A stretch of 64,000 bases of DNA from JACDHG01 sp963815295 (GTDB taxonomy: Bacteria > Actinomycetota > Actinomycetes > Propionibacteriales > Nocardioidaceae): NCBI GenBank assembly GCA_963815295.1, contig CAWFFZ010000003.1, positions 62,001 to 126,000 on the forward strand. Direction: 5' to 3'. Each line of letters opens with the position of its first letter. Within the stretch, counting starts at the first letter, position 1. A model generated the notes under the pieces. The model had not been told where the DNA came from, made no database searches, and saw only the letters and a list, made by a program, of their open reading frames with translations. A program made the position numbers and the translations under genes. Below, in pieces: positions 49,558 to 58,694 of the stretch.

Positions 49558-50874
49558 GTGACGAAGCCCCCCGCCAGCGAGCGGCAGGCCGACGTCATCG
49601 TGGTCGGAGCGGGGCCTGGTGGCTCGACCGCGGCGGCGTACCTGGCGCAGGCGGGCCTCGACGTACTCCTGCTCGAGAAGACGGCGTTCCCGCGCGAGAA
49701 GGTCTGCGGCGACGGGCTGACCCCCCGCGCGGTCCGCCAACTGGTCCGGATGGGCATCGATCTCGACGAGCCGGGGTGGATCAAGAACCAGGGTCTGCGC
49801 ATCGTCGGCGGCGGCCACCGCCTCGAGATGCCATGGCCTGACCTAGCGAGCTACCCGAGCCACGGGCTGGTGCGCACCCGGCTCGACTTCGACGACATCC
49901 TGGCGCGCCATGCCCAGAAGGGCGGAGCGCGCCTGCATGAGCGCACCGCCGTCACCGGGCCCATCGTCGACGAGACGAGCGGCCGCATCGTCGGCGTCAC
50001 CGCCAAGTCGGTTGACGTCGACGACTCCGCCGCGGGGGCCGGCAGTAGCGGCCGCGACGAGGTCGCCTACCACGCGCCGGTCATCATCGCGGCAGACGGT
50101 ACCTCTACCCGTCTCAGCCTTGCGGTGGGGCGCCAGAAGCGGGACGACCGCCCACTCGGCGTGGCGGTCCGCACGTATTACACGAGCCCTCGCCACGACG
50201 ACGACTGGCTCGAGTCGTGGCTGGAGATGTGGGACGGGGAGCCCGGGAAGAGCTCGCTACTGCCGGGCTACGGCTGGATCTTCGGCGTCGGTGACGGCAC
50301 CGTCAACGTTGGCCTCGGCATCCTCAACACGTCGGTGGCGTTCCAGCACGTCGACTACAAGGCCCTGCTCAGGCGCTGGCTCGACCACACGCCCGAGGAG
50401 TGGGGCTTCCGCGAGCACAACCGCACCCAGCCGGTCCGCGGCGCCGCCTTGCCGATGGGCTTCAACCGCAAGCCTCACTACGCCAACGGCATGCTGCTCG
50501 TCGGTGATGCAGGTGGGATGGTCAACCCGTTCAACGGCGAAGGAATCGCCTACGCGATGGAGTCCGGCGAGATGGCGGCCGACATCGTGACCCAGGCACT
50601 CAGCCGTACGACGACGGCAGGCCACGAGCGAGCGCTGCAGGGCTACGTGACCGCTCTCGACCAGCGCTACGGCGGCTACTACACGCTCGGCCGCCTGTTC
50701 GTGAAGGCGATCGGACACCCGCAGGTGATGCGGCTCGCCACCCAGCACGGACTGCATCACCCCACCTTGATGCGTTTCACGTTGAAGCTGCTCGCCAACC
50801 TGACCGACCCACGAGAGGGAGACGCAATGGACCGCATCATCAACGGCTTGTCGAAGGTCGCTCCCGCGGCGTGA
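49558..50874 (+). CDS. menJ: Geranylgeranyl-reductase family FAD oxidoreductase, MenJ-like
   Basis: A 438-residue flavoprotein with the FAD-binding motif VIVVGAGPGGSTAAAYLAQAG (GxGxxG at 17-22), the family motif PREKVCGDGLTPRAV, and GDAGGMVNPFNGEGIAYAMESG near residue 320. The mycobacterial homologue Rv0561c (MenJ) reduces one double bond of the menaquinone tail. Position between the men genes and nuo supports that role. GTG at 49558 has GAGGGAG six bases upstream; ATG at 49531 is in frame but lacks such a site. Confidence 0.9.
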   Translation: MTKPPASERQADVIVVGAGPGGSTAAAYLAQAGLDVLLLEKTAFPREKVCGDGLTPRAVRQLVRMGIDLDEPGWIKNQGLRIVGGGHRLEMPWPDLASYPSHGLVRTRLDFDDILARHAQKGGARLHERTAVTGPIVDETSGRIVGVTAKSVDVDDSAAGAGSSGRDEVAYHAPVIIAADGTSTRLSLAVGRQKRDDRPLGVAVRTYYTSPRHDDDWLESWLEMWDGEPGKSSLLPGYGWIFGVGDGTVNVGLGILNTSVAFQHVDYKALLRRWLDHTPEEWGFREHNRTQPVRGAALPMGFNRKPHYANGMLLVGDAGGMVNPFNGEGIAYAMESGEMAADIVTQALSRTTTAGHERALQGYVTALDQRYGGYYTLGRLFVKAIGHPQVMRLATQHGLHHPTLMRFTLKLLANLTDPREGDAMDRIINGLSKVAPAA

Positions 50875-50892
50875 GGCGGTCGCCTCTAGGAT
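50873..50892 (+). promoter_or_regulatory. Possible nuo promoter with adjoining dyad
   Basis: TAGGAT (50887-50892) is a good -10 box 64 bases before the nuoA GTG at 50956. Immediately upstream is a perfect dyad GAGGCG-GT-CGCCTC (50873-50886), in the -10/-35 spacer, overlapping the end of menJ. The leader carries GAGGGGAG before nuoA. There is no clear -35 box, which suggests an activator or an atypical sigma factor. Confidence 0.45.
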
Positions 50893-50955
50893 GCTGAAAC
50901 CGATGACACCGAACCGCTCGACCACGCAAGACACGCAAGAGGGGAGCTCCTCCCG

Positions 50956-51315
50956 GTGAATCCGTATATCCCCATCCTGGGGCTCGGCGTCCTCGCAGCG
51001 CTCTTCGCGGTTGGCTCAGTTGCTGCCAGCGCGCTCATCGGTCCGAAGCGCTACAACCGGGCCAAGCTCGATTCCTACGAGTGCGGCATCCAGCCAACGC
51101 CGCAGCCTGCAGGGGGCGGCAAGTTCCCGGTCAAGTACTACATCACCGCGATGCTCTTCATCGTTTTCGACATCGAGATCATCTTCCTGTTCCCCTGGGC
51201 CGTCTACTTCGACTCCATGAAGTTGTTCGGGCTCATCGAGATGGCGTTGTTCATCGGCACGGTGTTCGTCGCGTACGCCTATGTATGGCGGCGCGGTGGT
51301 CTGGAGTGGGACTGA
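50956..51315 (+). CDS. nuoA: NADH-quinone oxidoreductase subunit A
   Basis: Membrane subunit of complex I, 119 residues, three hydrophobic helices (ILGLGVLAALFAVGSVAAS, YYITAMLFIVFDIEIIFLFPWAV, and LIEMALFIGTVFVAYAYVW). The YECGIQP loop before helix 2 and FDIEIIFLFPW in helix 2 are the family signatures. GTG start. First gene of a complete-looking nuo run. Confidence 0.96.
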   Translation: MNPYIPILGLGVLAALFAVGSVAASALIGPKRYNRAKLDSYECGIQPTPQPAGGGKFPVKYYITAMLFIVFDIEIIFLFPWAVYFDSMKLFGLIEMALFIGTVFVAYAYVWRRGGLEWD

Positions 51316-51317
51316 CG

Positions 51318-51401
51318 ATGAGCGAGCGCAGTGAGCGAGTGATCCAGCGCGGTCTGTCCCCGTGTCGGCCCGATGCGAAGCGAGGACCGACGTGGGTATA
51401 G
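51318..51401 (+). other. nuoA-nuoB spacer with 27-codon open frame
   Basis: The 76-bp gap between nuoA and nuoB is unusual in this tightly packed run. It carries an open frame starting at ATG 51318 and ending within nuoB's first codons, reading MSERSERVIQRGLSP and onward. The start, GAGCGAGCGCAGTGAGCGAG, is low-complexity DNA of the kind seen in dispersed actinobacterial repeats, so it is more likely a repeat or leader than a gene. Confidence 0.3.
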
Positions 51402-51946
51402 AAGAGAAGCTGCCGTCCGGTGTACTCCTCACGAGCGTCGAAGGCCTCGCCGGCTACTTCCGCAAGGCGTCGCTGTGGCCGGCGACGTTCGGTCTGGCGT
51501 GCTGTGCCATCGAGATGATGACGTCGGGCGGTCCCCGCTATGACCTTGCCAGGTTCGGCATGGAGGTGTTCCGCGCCTCCCCACGTCAAGCCGACCTGAT
51601 GATTGTCGCCGGCCGGGTCAGCCAGAAAATGGCGCCGGTGCTGCGTCAGATCTACGACCAGATGGCCAACCCGAAGTACGTCCTCGCGATGGGTGTCTGC
51701 GCCAGCAGTGGAGGGATGTTCAACAACTACGCGATCGTCCAGGGAGTCGACCATGTCGTCCCGGTCGACATGTATCTGCCTGGCTGCCCGCCGCGGCCGG
51801 AGATGCTCATCGACGCGATTCTCAAGCTGCACGACGACATCCAGCACGCCAAGCTCGGCCCCCACCGCGTCGCCGAGATCGCGGCCGAAGAGAAGGTCGC
51901 CCTCGAGTCAGCACCGACGTCCGACATGACGGGACTCCTGCGGTGA
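51392..51946 (+). CDS. nuoB: NADH-quinone oxidoreductase subunit B
   Basis: Carries iron-sulfur cluster N2 that hands electrons to menaquinone. 184 residues: the tandem-Cys motif FGLACCAIEMM, then MGVCASSGGMFNNYA, and the last ligand in LPGCPPRPEML. GTG at 51392 has GAGGACC upstream. Overlaps nuoC by GTGA. Confidence 0.97.
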   Translation: MGIEEKLPSGVLLTSVEGLAGYFRKASLWPATFGLACCAIEMMTSGGPRYDLARFGMEVFRASPRQADLMIVAGRVSQKMAPVLRQIYDQMANPKYVLAMGVCASSGGMFNNYAIVQGVDHVVPVDMYLPGCPPRPEMLIDAILKLHDDIQHAKLGPHRVAEIAAEEKVALESAPTSDMTGLLR

Positions 51947-52776
51947 GCGACGACAAGCCAGACCAAGTGCCACCGTCAGGCCAGCCACAGACAGGCCCCG
52001 AGAAGCCGGTAGGAGAGCGCTCACTCGACGACAAGCCAACCGACGAGAAGTCGATCGCCGACAAGTCACAGCACGACGCATCGATCGTGCTTAGCGACGA
52101 CCCGGGTGCGCTGCCGCAGCAAGACCTCGACGTCGTCGACGTACGCCATGGCATGTTCGGGATCAGTGGCACCGGTGACACGTCTGGCTACGGCGGTCTG
52201 GTCCGTCCGGTGGCGATTCCTGGTGCGACTGGACGGCCGTACGGCGGTTGGTTCGACGCCGCTGCCGACCGCCTCGCCGTAGTGTTGCCCGACGAGGCGT
52301 CCGACGCCGTCACCAAAGTCATCGTCCATCGCGGCGAGCTGACGATGCACGTCAATCGCCACCACCTCGTGGAGGTGATGACCCACCTGCGCAACGATCC
52401 CGAGCTCCGCTTCGAGTTCTGCAGTGGGGTCAGCGGCGTGCACTACCCCCATGAGAGCGGCGCCGAGCTGCACGCCGTTTACCACCTGCTGTCGATGACC
52501 CACAACCGTCGGCTCCGCGTCGAGGTGACGTGTCCCGACGCCGACCCCCACATTCCGTCCGTCGTCAGCGTCTACCCGACCAACGACTGGCACGAACGAG
52601 AGACCTACGACTTCTTCGGCATCGTCTTCGACGGCCATCCCGCCCTGACCCGCATCCAGATGCCGGACGACTGGCCTGGCCATCCTCAGCGCAAGGACTA
52701 CCCGCTAGGCGGCATCCCGGTTGAGTACAAGGGCGCCACCGTGCCGCCGCCCGACCAGCGGAGGTCATACAACTGA
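51943..52776 (+). CDS. nuoC: NADH-quinone oxidoreductase subunit C
   Basis: The 30-kDa-type peripheral-arm subunit, 277 residues. The first 55 or so are a charged, probably disordered extension rich in D, K, S and P, longer than in E. coli-type NuoC. The body ends with the signature NDWHERETYDFFGIVFDGHPALTRIQMPDDWPGHPQRKDYPLGG. Start overlaps nuoB, stop overlaps nuoD (TGATG). Confidence 0.95.
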   Translation: MSDDKPDQVPPSGQPQTGPEKPVGERSLDDKPTDEKSIADKSQHDASIVLSDDPGALPQQDLDVVDVRHGMFGISGTGDTSGYGGLVRPVAIPGATGRPYGGWFDAAADRLAVVLPDEASDAVTKVIVHRGELTMHVNRHHLVEVMTHLRNDPELRFEFCSGVSGVHYPHESGAELHAVYHLLSMTHNRRLRVEVTCPDADPHIPSVVSVYPTNDWHERETYDFFGIVFDGHPALTRIQMPDDWPGHPQRKDYPLGGIPVEYKGATVPPPDQRRSYN

Positions 52777-54122
52777 TGACTGACACCGTTCACACCGACC
52801 CTTACGCCACCGAGCAGGCGACCACATCGGGCAAGGTCTTCACCGTCACCGGCCAGGACTGGGACTCCGTTGTATCCGGCGTCGACCTCGAGGCCGAGGA
52901 GCGCGTGGTCGTCAACATGGGCCCGCAGCATCCGTCGACGCATGGCGTGCTCCGACTCATACTCGAGCTCGATGGTGAGATCGTCACCGAGTGCCGGTGC
53001 GGGATCGGCTACTTGCACACCGGCATCGAGAAGAACATGGAGTACCGCAACTGGACGCAGGGCGTGACGTTCTGCACCCGGATGGACTACCTCTCTCCGT
53101 TCTACAACGAAGCTGCGTTCTGCATGGGTGTCGAGCGGCTCCTCGACATCGAGGCCGATGTCCCCGAGAAGGCCCAGGTGATGCGGGTCTTGTTGATGGA
53201 GCTCAACCGCATCTCGTCACACCTCGTGGCGATCGCGACCGGTGGGATGGAGATCGGCGCGCTGACCGTGATGACGATCGGCTTCCGTGAGCGAGAGCTT
53301 GTCCTCGACGTCTTCGAGCTCATCACCGGGCTGCGGATGAACCACGGCTTCATCCGGCCCGGCGGAATCGCCCAGGACCTGCCGCCCGGGGCACTTGAGA
53401 AGGTCGATGAGTTCCTCGGCCTGATGAAGAAGCGGCTGCCCGAGTATGCCGCCTTGTGCAACGCCAACCCGATCTTCAAGGCTCGGCTCGTCGACGTCGG
53501 CTACCTCGACCTGGCTGGCTGCCTCGCGCTCGGCATCACCGGACCGCCGTTGCGCTCGACCGGCTACGACTGGGACCTGCGCAAGAAGCAGCCCTACTGC
53601 GGCTACGAGACGTACGACTTCGACGTCGTCACATGGGACACCGCCGACGCGTACGGCCGGTTCCGCATCAGGCTCGACGAGATGTGGGAGTCGCTACGCA
53701 TCGTCGAGCAGTGCGCCGAGAGACTTCAGGGCATGGAGGGCGAGCCGATAATGATCGGCGACAAGAAGATCGGGTGGCCAGCCCAGCTCGCCGTGGGGTC
53801 CGACGGGATGGGCAACTCTCTCGACCACATCCGCCACATCATGGGCGAGTCGATGGAAGCCCTGATTCACCACTTCAAGCTCGTCACCGAGGGATTCCGC
53901 GTCCCCACCGGGCAGGCGTATGCCGCCGTGGAGTCACCACGCGGCGAGCTCGCCTGCCATCTCGTCTCCGACGGCGGCACGAGGCCCTACCGCGCCCACT
54001 TCCGTGACCCGTCCTTCGTCAATCTGCAGGCGGTGCCGGCAATGGCCGAGGGTGGGCAGGTTGCTGACGTGATCGTTGCCGTAGCCAGCCTCGACCCGGT
54101 GATGGGCGGGGTGGACAGGTGA
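52776..54122 (+). CDS. nuoD: NADH-quinone oxidoreductase subunit D
   Basis: The 49-kDa-type subunit forming the quinone cavity with NuoB and NuoH. 448 residues; MGPQHPSTHGVLRLILELDGE, IGYLHTGIEKNME, the quinone-pocket His in PSTHG, RCYRAHF-like end (GGTRPYRAHFRDPSF). GGAGG precedes the ATG. Overlaps nuoE by GTGA-type junction. Confidence 0.97.
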   Translation: MTDTVHTDPYATEQATTSGKVFTVTGQDWDSVVSGVDLEAEERVVVNMGPQHPSTHGVLRLILELDGEIVTECRCGIGYLHTGIEKNMEYRNWTQGVTFCTRMDYLSPFYNEAAFCMGVERLLDIEADVPEKAQVMRVLLMELNRISSHLVAIATGGMEIGALTVMTIGFRERELVLDVFELITGLRMNHGFIRPGGIAQDLPPGALEKVDEFLGLMKKRLPEYAALCNANPIFKARLVDVGYLDLAGCLALGITGPPLRSTGYDWDLRKKQPYCGYETYDFDVVTWDTADAYGRFRIRLDEMWESLRIVEQCAERLQGMEGEPIMIGDKKIGWPAQLAVGSDGMGNSLDHIRHIMGESMEALIHHFKLVTEGFRVPTGQAYAAVESPRGELACHLVSDGGTRPYRAHFRDPSFVNLQAVPAMAEGGQVADVIVAVASLDPVMGGVDR

Positions 54123-54970
54123 GCCTGACGCCCGACACCATCGACGAGCTTCGTGAGATCGCTGCGCGCTACCCACAGAGCAGGTCGGCGCTGCTGCCGA
54201 TGCTGCACCTGGTGCAGAGCGTCGAGGGCTGCGTTACGCCCGAAGGCATCGAGACGTGCGCCGAGCTCCTCGATGTCAGCGCGGCGGAGGTGTCCGGGGT
54301 GGCGACGTTCTACACCATGTACAAGCGACGGCCGGTCGGCGACTACCACGTCGGGGTGTGCACTAACACGCTGTGTGCCGTGATGGGTGGCGACATCATC
54401 TTCGAGCGCCTCAAGGATCATCTCGGCGTGGGCAACGACGAGACCACCGACGACGGCAAGATCACGCTCGAGCATGTCGAGTGCAACGCGGCCTGTGACT
54501 ATGCCCCGGTCGTGATGGTCAACTGGGAGTTCTTCGACAACCAGACCCCCGAGTCCGCGGTCGCCCTCGTCAACGAGCTGACCGAAGGCAACGAGGTCCA
54601 AGCGACCCGGGGCGCTCGCGTATGCACGTGGCGCGAGGCGGAGCGGGTGCTCGCGGGATTCCCCGACGACCGGGCCGACGAAGGCCCGGCCGCCGGACCT
54701 GCCACGCTGGTCGGGCTGAAGCTGGCGCGCGAGCGCGGCTGGCGAGCCCCGCCTGGCCAGACCCAGACGGCGACTGCGTCACAGTCACGCTCCTCAACAG
54801 GTGCGGCAGAGCAGTCCGACACGTCGCGCGCTGAGTCGGAGACGAAGGTCGACCAGTCGGCCGCTGACACCGCCGACAGCGCCAAGCCGTCGAGCGGCGG
54901 CCAGGGTGCCCTCTTCGGTGACGGCGACAGCAGCAACGGCGAGTCCCACGACGGGAAGGCCAGCCGATGA
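54119..54970 (+). CDS. nuoE: NADH-quinone oxidoreductase subunit E with long tail
   Basis: Carries the 2Fe-2S cluster N1a next to NuoF. Cysteine ligands are in VGVCTNTLCAVMGG and VECNAACDYAPVV. 283 residues; the conserved part ends near 205, and the last 80 residues are an Ala/Ser/Gln/Asp-rich tail (SQSRSSTGAAEQSD onward) with no predicted fold. Such tails are known in actinobacterial NuoE but their role is not. Overlaps nuoF by ATGA. Confidence 0.95.
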   Translation: MSLTPDTIDELREIAARYPQSRSALLPMLHLVQSVEGCVTPEGIETCAELLDVSAAEVSGVATFYTMYKRRPVGDYHVGVCTNTLCAVMGGDIIFERLKDHLGVGNDETTDDGKITLEHVECNAACDYAPVVMVNWEFFDNQTPESAVALVNELTEGNEVQATRGARVCTWREAERVLAGFPDDRADEGPAAGPATLVGLKLARERGWRAPPGQTQTATASQSRSSTGAAEQSDTSRAESETKVDQSAADTADSAKPSSGGQGALFGDGDSSNGESHDGKASR

Positions 54971-56274
54971 CTGACCTGCTCACCCCGGTCCTGTCTGACA
55001 ACTGGGACGCCGAACGAGCCTGGACGTTGGCGTCATACGAGCAGCAAGGCGGGTATGAACCGCTCAAGGAGGCGCTCACCCAGAAACAGGACGACATCAT
55101 CGAGCTCGTCAAGGCATCCGGCCTGCGCGGCCGTGGCGGAGCGGGTTTCCCCACGGGCATGAAGTGGGGGTTCATCCCGCAAGGCGATGACAAGCCCCAC
55201 TACCTGGTCGTCAACGCCGACGAGTCCGAGCCGGGGACCTGCAAGGACATTCCGTTGATGCTCGCGAGCCCGCACACGCTCGTCGAAGGCGTCATCATCT
55301 CGTCGTATGCCATCCGCGCCAATCACGCGTTCATCTACGTGCGCGGGGAGGTGCTGCACGTCGTACGACGGTTGCAGCGGGCGGTGCAGGAGGCGTATCT
55401 CGCCGGCCATCTCGGCAAGGACATCCACGGCTCTGGCTACGACCTCGAGCTCATCGTGCACGCCGGCGCCGGTGCTTACATCTGCGGCGAGGAGACAGCG
55501 CTCCTCGACTCACTGGAGGGCCGCCGCGGTCAGCCACGACTCCGTCCGCCGTTCCCGGCGGTCGCTGGCCTCTACGCCTGCCCCACCGTCATCAACAACG
55601 TCGAGTCGATCGCCTCGGTGCCGTGCATCGTGGCCAATGGTGCCGACTGGTTCGCGAGCATGGGCACCGAGAAGAGCAAGGGAATGAACCTGTACTCCCT
55701 GTCGGGTCATGTGACGAGTCCCGGCCAGTACGAAGCACCGCTCGGGATCACGCTACGTGAGCTGCTCGACCTTGCCGGCGGCGTCCGTAACGGGCACGAA
55801 CTCAAGTTCTGGACCCCTGGCGGCTCGTCCACGCCGTTCTTGACGGCTGAGCACCTCGACGTGCCGCTCGACTACGAAGGTGTGGCCGCAGCCGGCTCGA
55901 TGCTCGGCACCAAAGCGCTTCAGATCTTCGATGAGACGACCTGCATCGTGCGGGCGGTGCTGCGCTGGACCGAGTTTTACAAGCACGAGTCGTGCGGCAA
56001 GTGCACTCCGTGCCGTGAGGGCACGTGGTGGCTGGTGCAGACGCTCGACCGGCTCGAGCGCGGGCAGGGAAGCGAGGCCGACCTCGAGACCCTGCTCGAC
56101 CTCTCCGACAACATCTTGGGGCGTGCGTTCTGCGCGTTGGGTGACGGCGCCACCGCGCCGATCATCTCGTCGATCCAGTACTTCCGTGACGACTACCTCG
56201 AGCACCTGCGCGTCGGCAGCTGCCCGTTCGACCGCGAGGCTGCCACCCTGTTCGCCGCGGGAGTGGGCGTATGA
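54967..56274 (+). CDS. nuoF: NADH-quinone oxidoreductase subunit F
   Basis: The NADH- and FMN-binding subunit. 435 residues: RGRGGAGFPTGMKWGF binds NADH, NADESEPGTCKD and ICGEETALLDSLEGRRG shape the FMN site, and HESCGKCTPCREG, with a later Cys in GRAFCALGDGA, holds 4Fe-4S cluster N3. Joined to nuoE and nuoG by ATGA overlaps. Confidence 0.97.
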   Translation: MTDLLTPVLSDNWDAERAWTLASYEQQGGYEPLKEALTQKQDDIIELVKASGLRGRGGAGFPTGMKWGFIPQGDDKPHYLVVNADESEPGTCKDIPLMLASPHTLVEGVIISSYAIRANHAFIYVRGEVLHVVRRLQRAVQEAYLAGHLGKDIHGSGYDLELIVHAGAGAYICGEETALLDSLEGRRGQPRLRPPFPAVAGLYACPTVINNVESIASVPCIVANGADWFASMGTEKSKGMNLYSLSGHVTSPGQYEAPLGITLRELLDLAGGVRNGHELKFWTPGGSSTPFLTAEHLDVPLDYEGVAAAGSMLGTKALQIFDETTCIVRAVLRWTEFYKHESCGKCTPCREGTWWLVQTLDRLERGQGSEADLETLLDLSDNILGRAFCALGDGATAPIISSIQYFRDDYLEHLRVGSCPFDREAATLFAAGVGV

Positions 56275-58694
56275 CCCTTCCACAGAACGGATCCGGCGGG
56301 CAGGCCACCCAGCAGGTGACGAAGACAGTCACCTTGACCATCGACGACGTCGAGGTCACGGTTCCCGAGGGCACGTTGGTGATCCGGGCCGCCGAGCAGA
56401 TGGGCATCCAGATCCCCAGGTTCTGCGACCACCCGTTGCTCGACCCGGTCGGTGCGTGCCGGCAGTGCCTGGTCGACATACCCGATGCCGGCAACGGCCG
56501 GGCGATCCCGAAGCCGCAAGCCTCGTGCACCCTGACAGTCGCTCCCGGCATGGTGGTCCGCACCCAGCACTCCAGCCCGGTTGCTGACAAAGCTCAGCAG
56601 GGTGTGATGGAGATGCTGCTGATCAACCACCCACTCGACTGCCCCGTCTGCGACAAGGGCGGTGAGTGCCCGTTGCAGAACCAGGCGCTGTCCAACGGTC
56701 GAGGCGAGTCACGCTTCATCGAGACCAAGCGGACGTTCGTCAAGCCGATCAACATCTCCGCACAGGTGCTACTCGACCGCGAGCGCTGTGTGCTGTGCGC
56801 GCGCTGCACCCGCTTCAGCGAGCAGATCGCTGGTGACGCGTTCATCGAGATGCTCGACCGCGGAGCGCTGCAGCAGGTCGGCATCTACGAGAAGGAGCCG
56901 TTCGAGTCCTACTTCTCGGGCAACACGGTGCAGATCTGCCCCGTCGGTGCGTTGACATCGGCGGCGTACCGGTTCCGCTCCCGTCCGTTCGACTTGGTCT
57001 CGACCCCGTCGGTCTGTGAGCACTGTGCGTCGGGCTGTGCGCTGCGCACTGACCACCGACGAGACAAGGTCACCCGCCGCCTCGCCGGGAATGACCCCCA
57101 GGTCAACGAGGAGTGGAACTGCGACAAGGGACGGTTCGGATTCGTCTCCGACCGTGGCGAGGACCGGATCACCCGTCCGCTCGTGCGTGACGAAGACAGC
57201 GGAGAGATGCGCCCTGCTTCGTGGCCGGAGGCCTTTGCTGTCGCCGCGCGGGGTCTTGCGGCCGCCGACGGAGCCGTGGGAGTGCTCCCGGGTGGGCGGC
57301 TGACGGCCGAAGACGCCTACTCGTATGGCAAGTTCACGCGGGCCGTACTCGGCACTAACGACATCGACTTCCGGGCCCGGCCTCACTCGGGCGAAGAGGC
57401 CGACTTCTTGGCGGCTCACATCGCGACGAGGCCGATGGTGACGTATGCCGACCTCGAGCACGCGAACGCTGTCGTGCTCGTCGCGTTCGAGCCCGAGGAT
57501 GAGTCCCCGATCGTGTTCCTGCGGCTGCGAAAGGCAGTCCGAGGTCATCGGACTCGAGTCGTGGCTGTCAGCTCGCACACCTCGCGCGGGCTCGAGAAGC
57601 TGCGAGGTCGGCTGGTCAAGTCCCGCCCCGGCGCGGAGACAGCGGCAGTGGAGTCGCTCGCAAGTGATCCCCTCTTGGCGCTCGACGGTGGCGGGGTCAT
57701 CCTCGTCGGCGAGCGCGCCGCGACCACGCCAGGCTTGCTCACCGCCGTGGCCTCGCTGGCGACGTCCACCGGCGCGCGGCTCGCCTGGGTTCCTCGCCGT
57801 GCGGGTGAGCGTGGCGCCCTGGAGACGGGACTTCTGCCGCGGCTGCTGCCCGGTGGCCGCCCGGTCATTGACGCGGGCGCTCGCGTGGACCTCGGTGCGG
57901 CCTGGGGTCGGACGGTGCCGACTCGCGAAGGCCGCGACACGACCGGCATCCTCGAGGCGGCAGCAGCAGGCGAGCTCAAGGCGCTCGTGGTCGGAGGCGT
58001 CGAGCTCGACGACCTCGCCGACCCGGTTGGCGCGCAGGCGGCGATCGACAACGTCGACTTCTTGGTGAGCCTTGAGATTCGACGGTCCGCCGTCACGAAC
58101 GCCGCCGACGTGGTCCTTCCGGTCGCCCCAGTCGCCGAGAAGGCCGGGTCCTTCGTCAACTGGGAGGGGCGGATGCGACCGTTCCGGCGCGTCCTCGACT
58201 CGACCTCGCTCACCGACACGCGGGTGCTTGCGGGGATCGCCGACGAGCTGGAGATCCCGCTCGGCTTCCGGACAATCGAGGAGGCACGCAGCGAGATGCA
58301 GGAGATCGGTCCCTGGGATGGCCACCGGGCCGAGCTGATTCCGGTCGGGAAGCCTGACATCCCCGACGACATACCCGAAGGGCATGTCCTCGTCTCGACC
58401 TGGCGTCCGCTTATCGACGACTCCAGGTCGGTCGACGGCGAGCCCTACCTGCAGGCGACCGGTCGCGCACCGGTAGCGGTCGTCAGCGCGGTCCGGCTTG
58501 ATCGACTCGGGGTCGACCCGGGAGACTCGGTCACCGTGTCCACAGACCGCGGTCATCTCACCCTCCCGGTGGCCGTCGGTGACATCGACGACGACGTCGT
58601 CTGGCTGCCCACAAACTCCAGCGGCAACAACCTGGCCAGGAGGCTCGGTGTCGCAGCCGGCTCCATCGTCAAGATCCGGGGAGGTGACGCGTGA
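56271..58694 (+). CDS. nuoG: NADH-quinone oxidoreductase subunit G
   Basis: Large electron-relay subunit, 807 residues. An N-terminal ferredoxin domain binds 2Fe-2S (RFCDHPLLDPVGACRQC). DCPVCDKGGECPLQ (with an upstream His) and CVLCARCTRF - CPVGAL hold 4Fe-4S clusters. CEHCASGC with NCDKGRFG gives four Cys for the extra off-path cluster N7, found in only some lineages. The rest is a molybdopterin-oxidoreductase-like domain with no molybdenum expected. Stop overlaps nuoH. Confidence 0.96.
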   Translation: MTLPQNGSGGQATQQVTKTVTLTIDDVEVTVPEGTLVIRAAEQMGIQIPRFCDHPLLDPVGACRQCLVDIPDAGNGRAIPKPQASCTLTVAPGMVVRTQHSSPVADKAQQGVMEMLLINHPLDCPVCDKGGECPLQNQALSNGRGESRFIETKRTFVKPINISAQVLLDRERCVLCARCTRFSEQIAGDAFIEMLDRGALQQVGIYEKEPFESYFSGNTVQICPVGALTSAAYRFRSRPFDLVSTPSVCEHCASGCALRTDHRRDKVTRRLAGNDPQVNEEWNCDKGRFGFVSDRGEDRITRPLVRDEDSGEMRPASWPEAFAVAARGLAAADGAVGVLPGGRLTAEDAYSYGKFTRAVLGTNDIDFRARPHSGEEADFLAAHIATRPMVTYADLEHANAVVLVAFEPEDESPIVFLRLRKAVRGHRTRVVAVSSHTSRGLEKLRGRLVKSRPGAETAAVESLASDPLLALDGGGVILVGERAATTPGLLTAVASLATSTGARLAWVPRRAGERGALETGLLPRLLPGGRPVIDAGARVDLGAAWGRTVPTREGRDTTGILEAAAAGELKALVVGGVELDDLADPVGAQAAIDNVDFLVSLEIRRSAVTNAADVVLPVAPVAEKAGSFVNWEGRMRPFRRVLDSTSLTDTRVLAGIADELEIPLGFRTIEEARSEMQEIGPWDGHRAELIPVGKPDIPDDIPEGHVLVSTWRPLIDDSRSVDGEPYLQATGRAPVAVVSAVRLDRLGVDPGDSVTVSTDRGHLTLPVAVGDIDDDVVWLPTNSSGNNLARRLGVAAGSIVKIRGGDA

